Shown here piece by piece: positions 5,722-5,733 of a DNA stretch of 5,733 bases. The DNA comes from an uncultured Lachnospiraceae bacterium (GTDB lineage Bacteria; Bacillota_A; Clostridia; Lachnospirales; Lachnospiraceae). Within the stretch, counting starts at the first letter, position 1, and each line of letters opens with the position of its first letter. Made by a program: the position numbers and the translations under genes. The DNA lies in assembly GCA_949957035.1 (NCBI GenBank), contig CATLIP010000162.1:1-5733 (forward strand), given 5' to 3'. Under the pieces are notes generated by a model. The model was not told the origin of the DNA, did not search any database, and saw nothing but the letters and a program-made list of their open reading frames with translations.

Positions 5722-5733
5722 TTACCAGATATA
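5722..5733 (-). CDS. rpsH: Small subunit ribosomal protein S8, C-terminal end only
   Basis: The last bases of the window read, on the minus strand, codons for Y-I-W followed by TAA at 5722-5724. Bacterial S8 typically ends in a short aromatic tail of this kind (Y-[IV]-W), and rpsH is the standard gene directly upstream of rplF in the spc operon. Only three residues are visible, so the call rests on this ending plus gene order. The rest of the gene lies beyond the window edge. Confidence 0.75.
   Translation of the reverse strand, partial: YIW

Overview
The window is a stretch of core translation and secretion genes, all on the minus strand, so it reads biologically from position 5733 down to 1. 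The order is rpsH (last three codons only), rplF, rplR, rpsE, rpmD, rplO, secY, adk, map, a KOW-domain gene, infA. This is the distal half of a Firmicutes-type spc ribosomal-protein operon. The four-cysteine zinc LID of adenylate kinase, strong AGGAGG-type ribosome binding sites, moderate GC content and a KOW (L14e-like) gene between map and infA point to a Gram-positive Clostridia member, most likely a gut Lachnospiraceae (inference from sequence character, not from a database search).

Region by region: 5722-5733 is the C-terminus of S8. 5560-5721 is an unusually long 162-nt gap with three consecutive hairpins. 3447-5559 holds five tightly packed ribosomal protein genes (L6, L18, S5, L30, L15) with gaps of 14 to 25 nt, ending in a TAATG overlap with secY. 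2131-3447 is secY. 1895-2130 is a second unusually long gap (236 nt) that folds into one long imperfect hairpin of about 31 pairs followed by three shorter hairpins just before the adk ribosome binding site. 6-1894 holds adk, map, the KOW gene and infA, packed with a 4-nt gap, a stop/RBS overlap and a 19-nt overlap.

The genes supply ribosomal subunit proteins, the translocon channel, nucleotide balance (Adk), N-terminal methionine removal (Map) and initiation (IF1). Gene content and proteins look intact and ordinary; I see no frameshifts, transposases, CRISPR or tRNA/rRNA. The only unexplained content is the two structured intergenic regions, which could be cis-acting RNA elements or small dispersed foldback repeats inserted in the operon. 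I see no novel multi-gene system.
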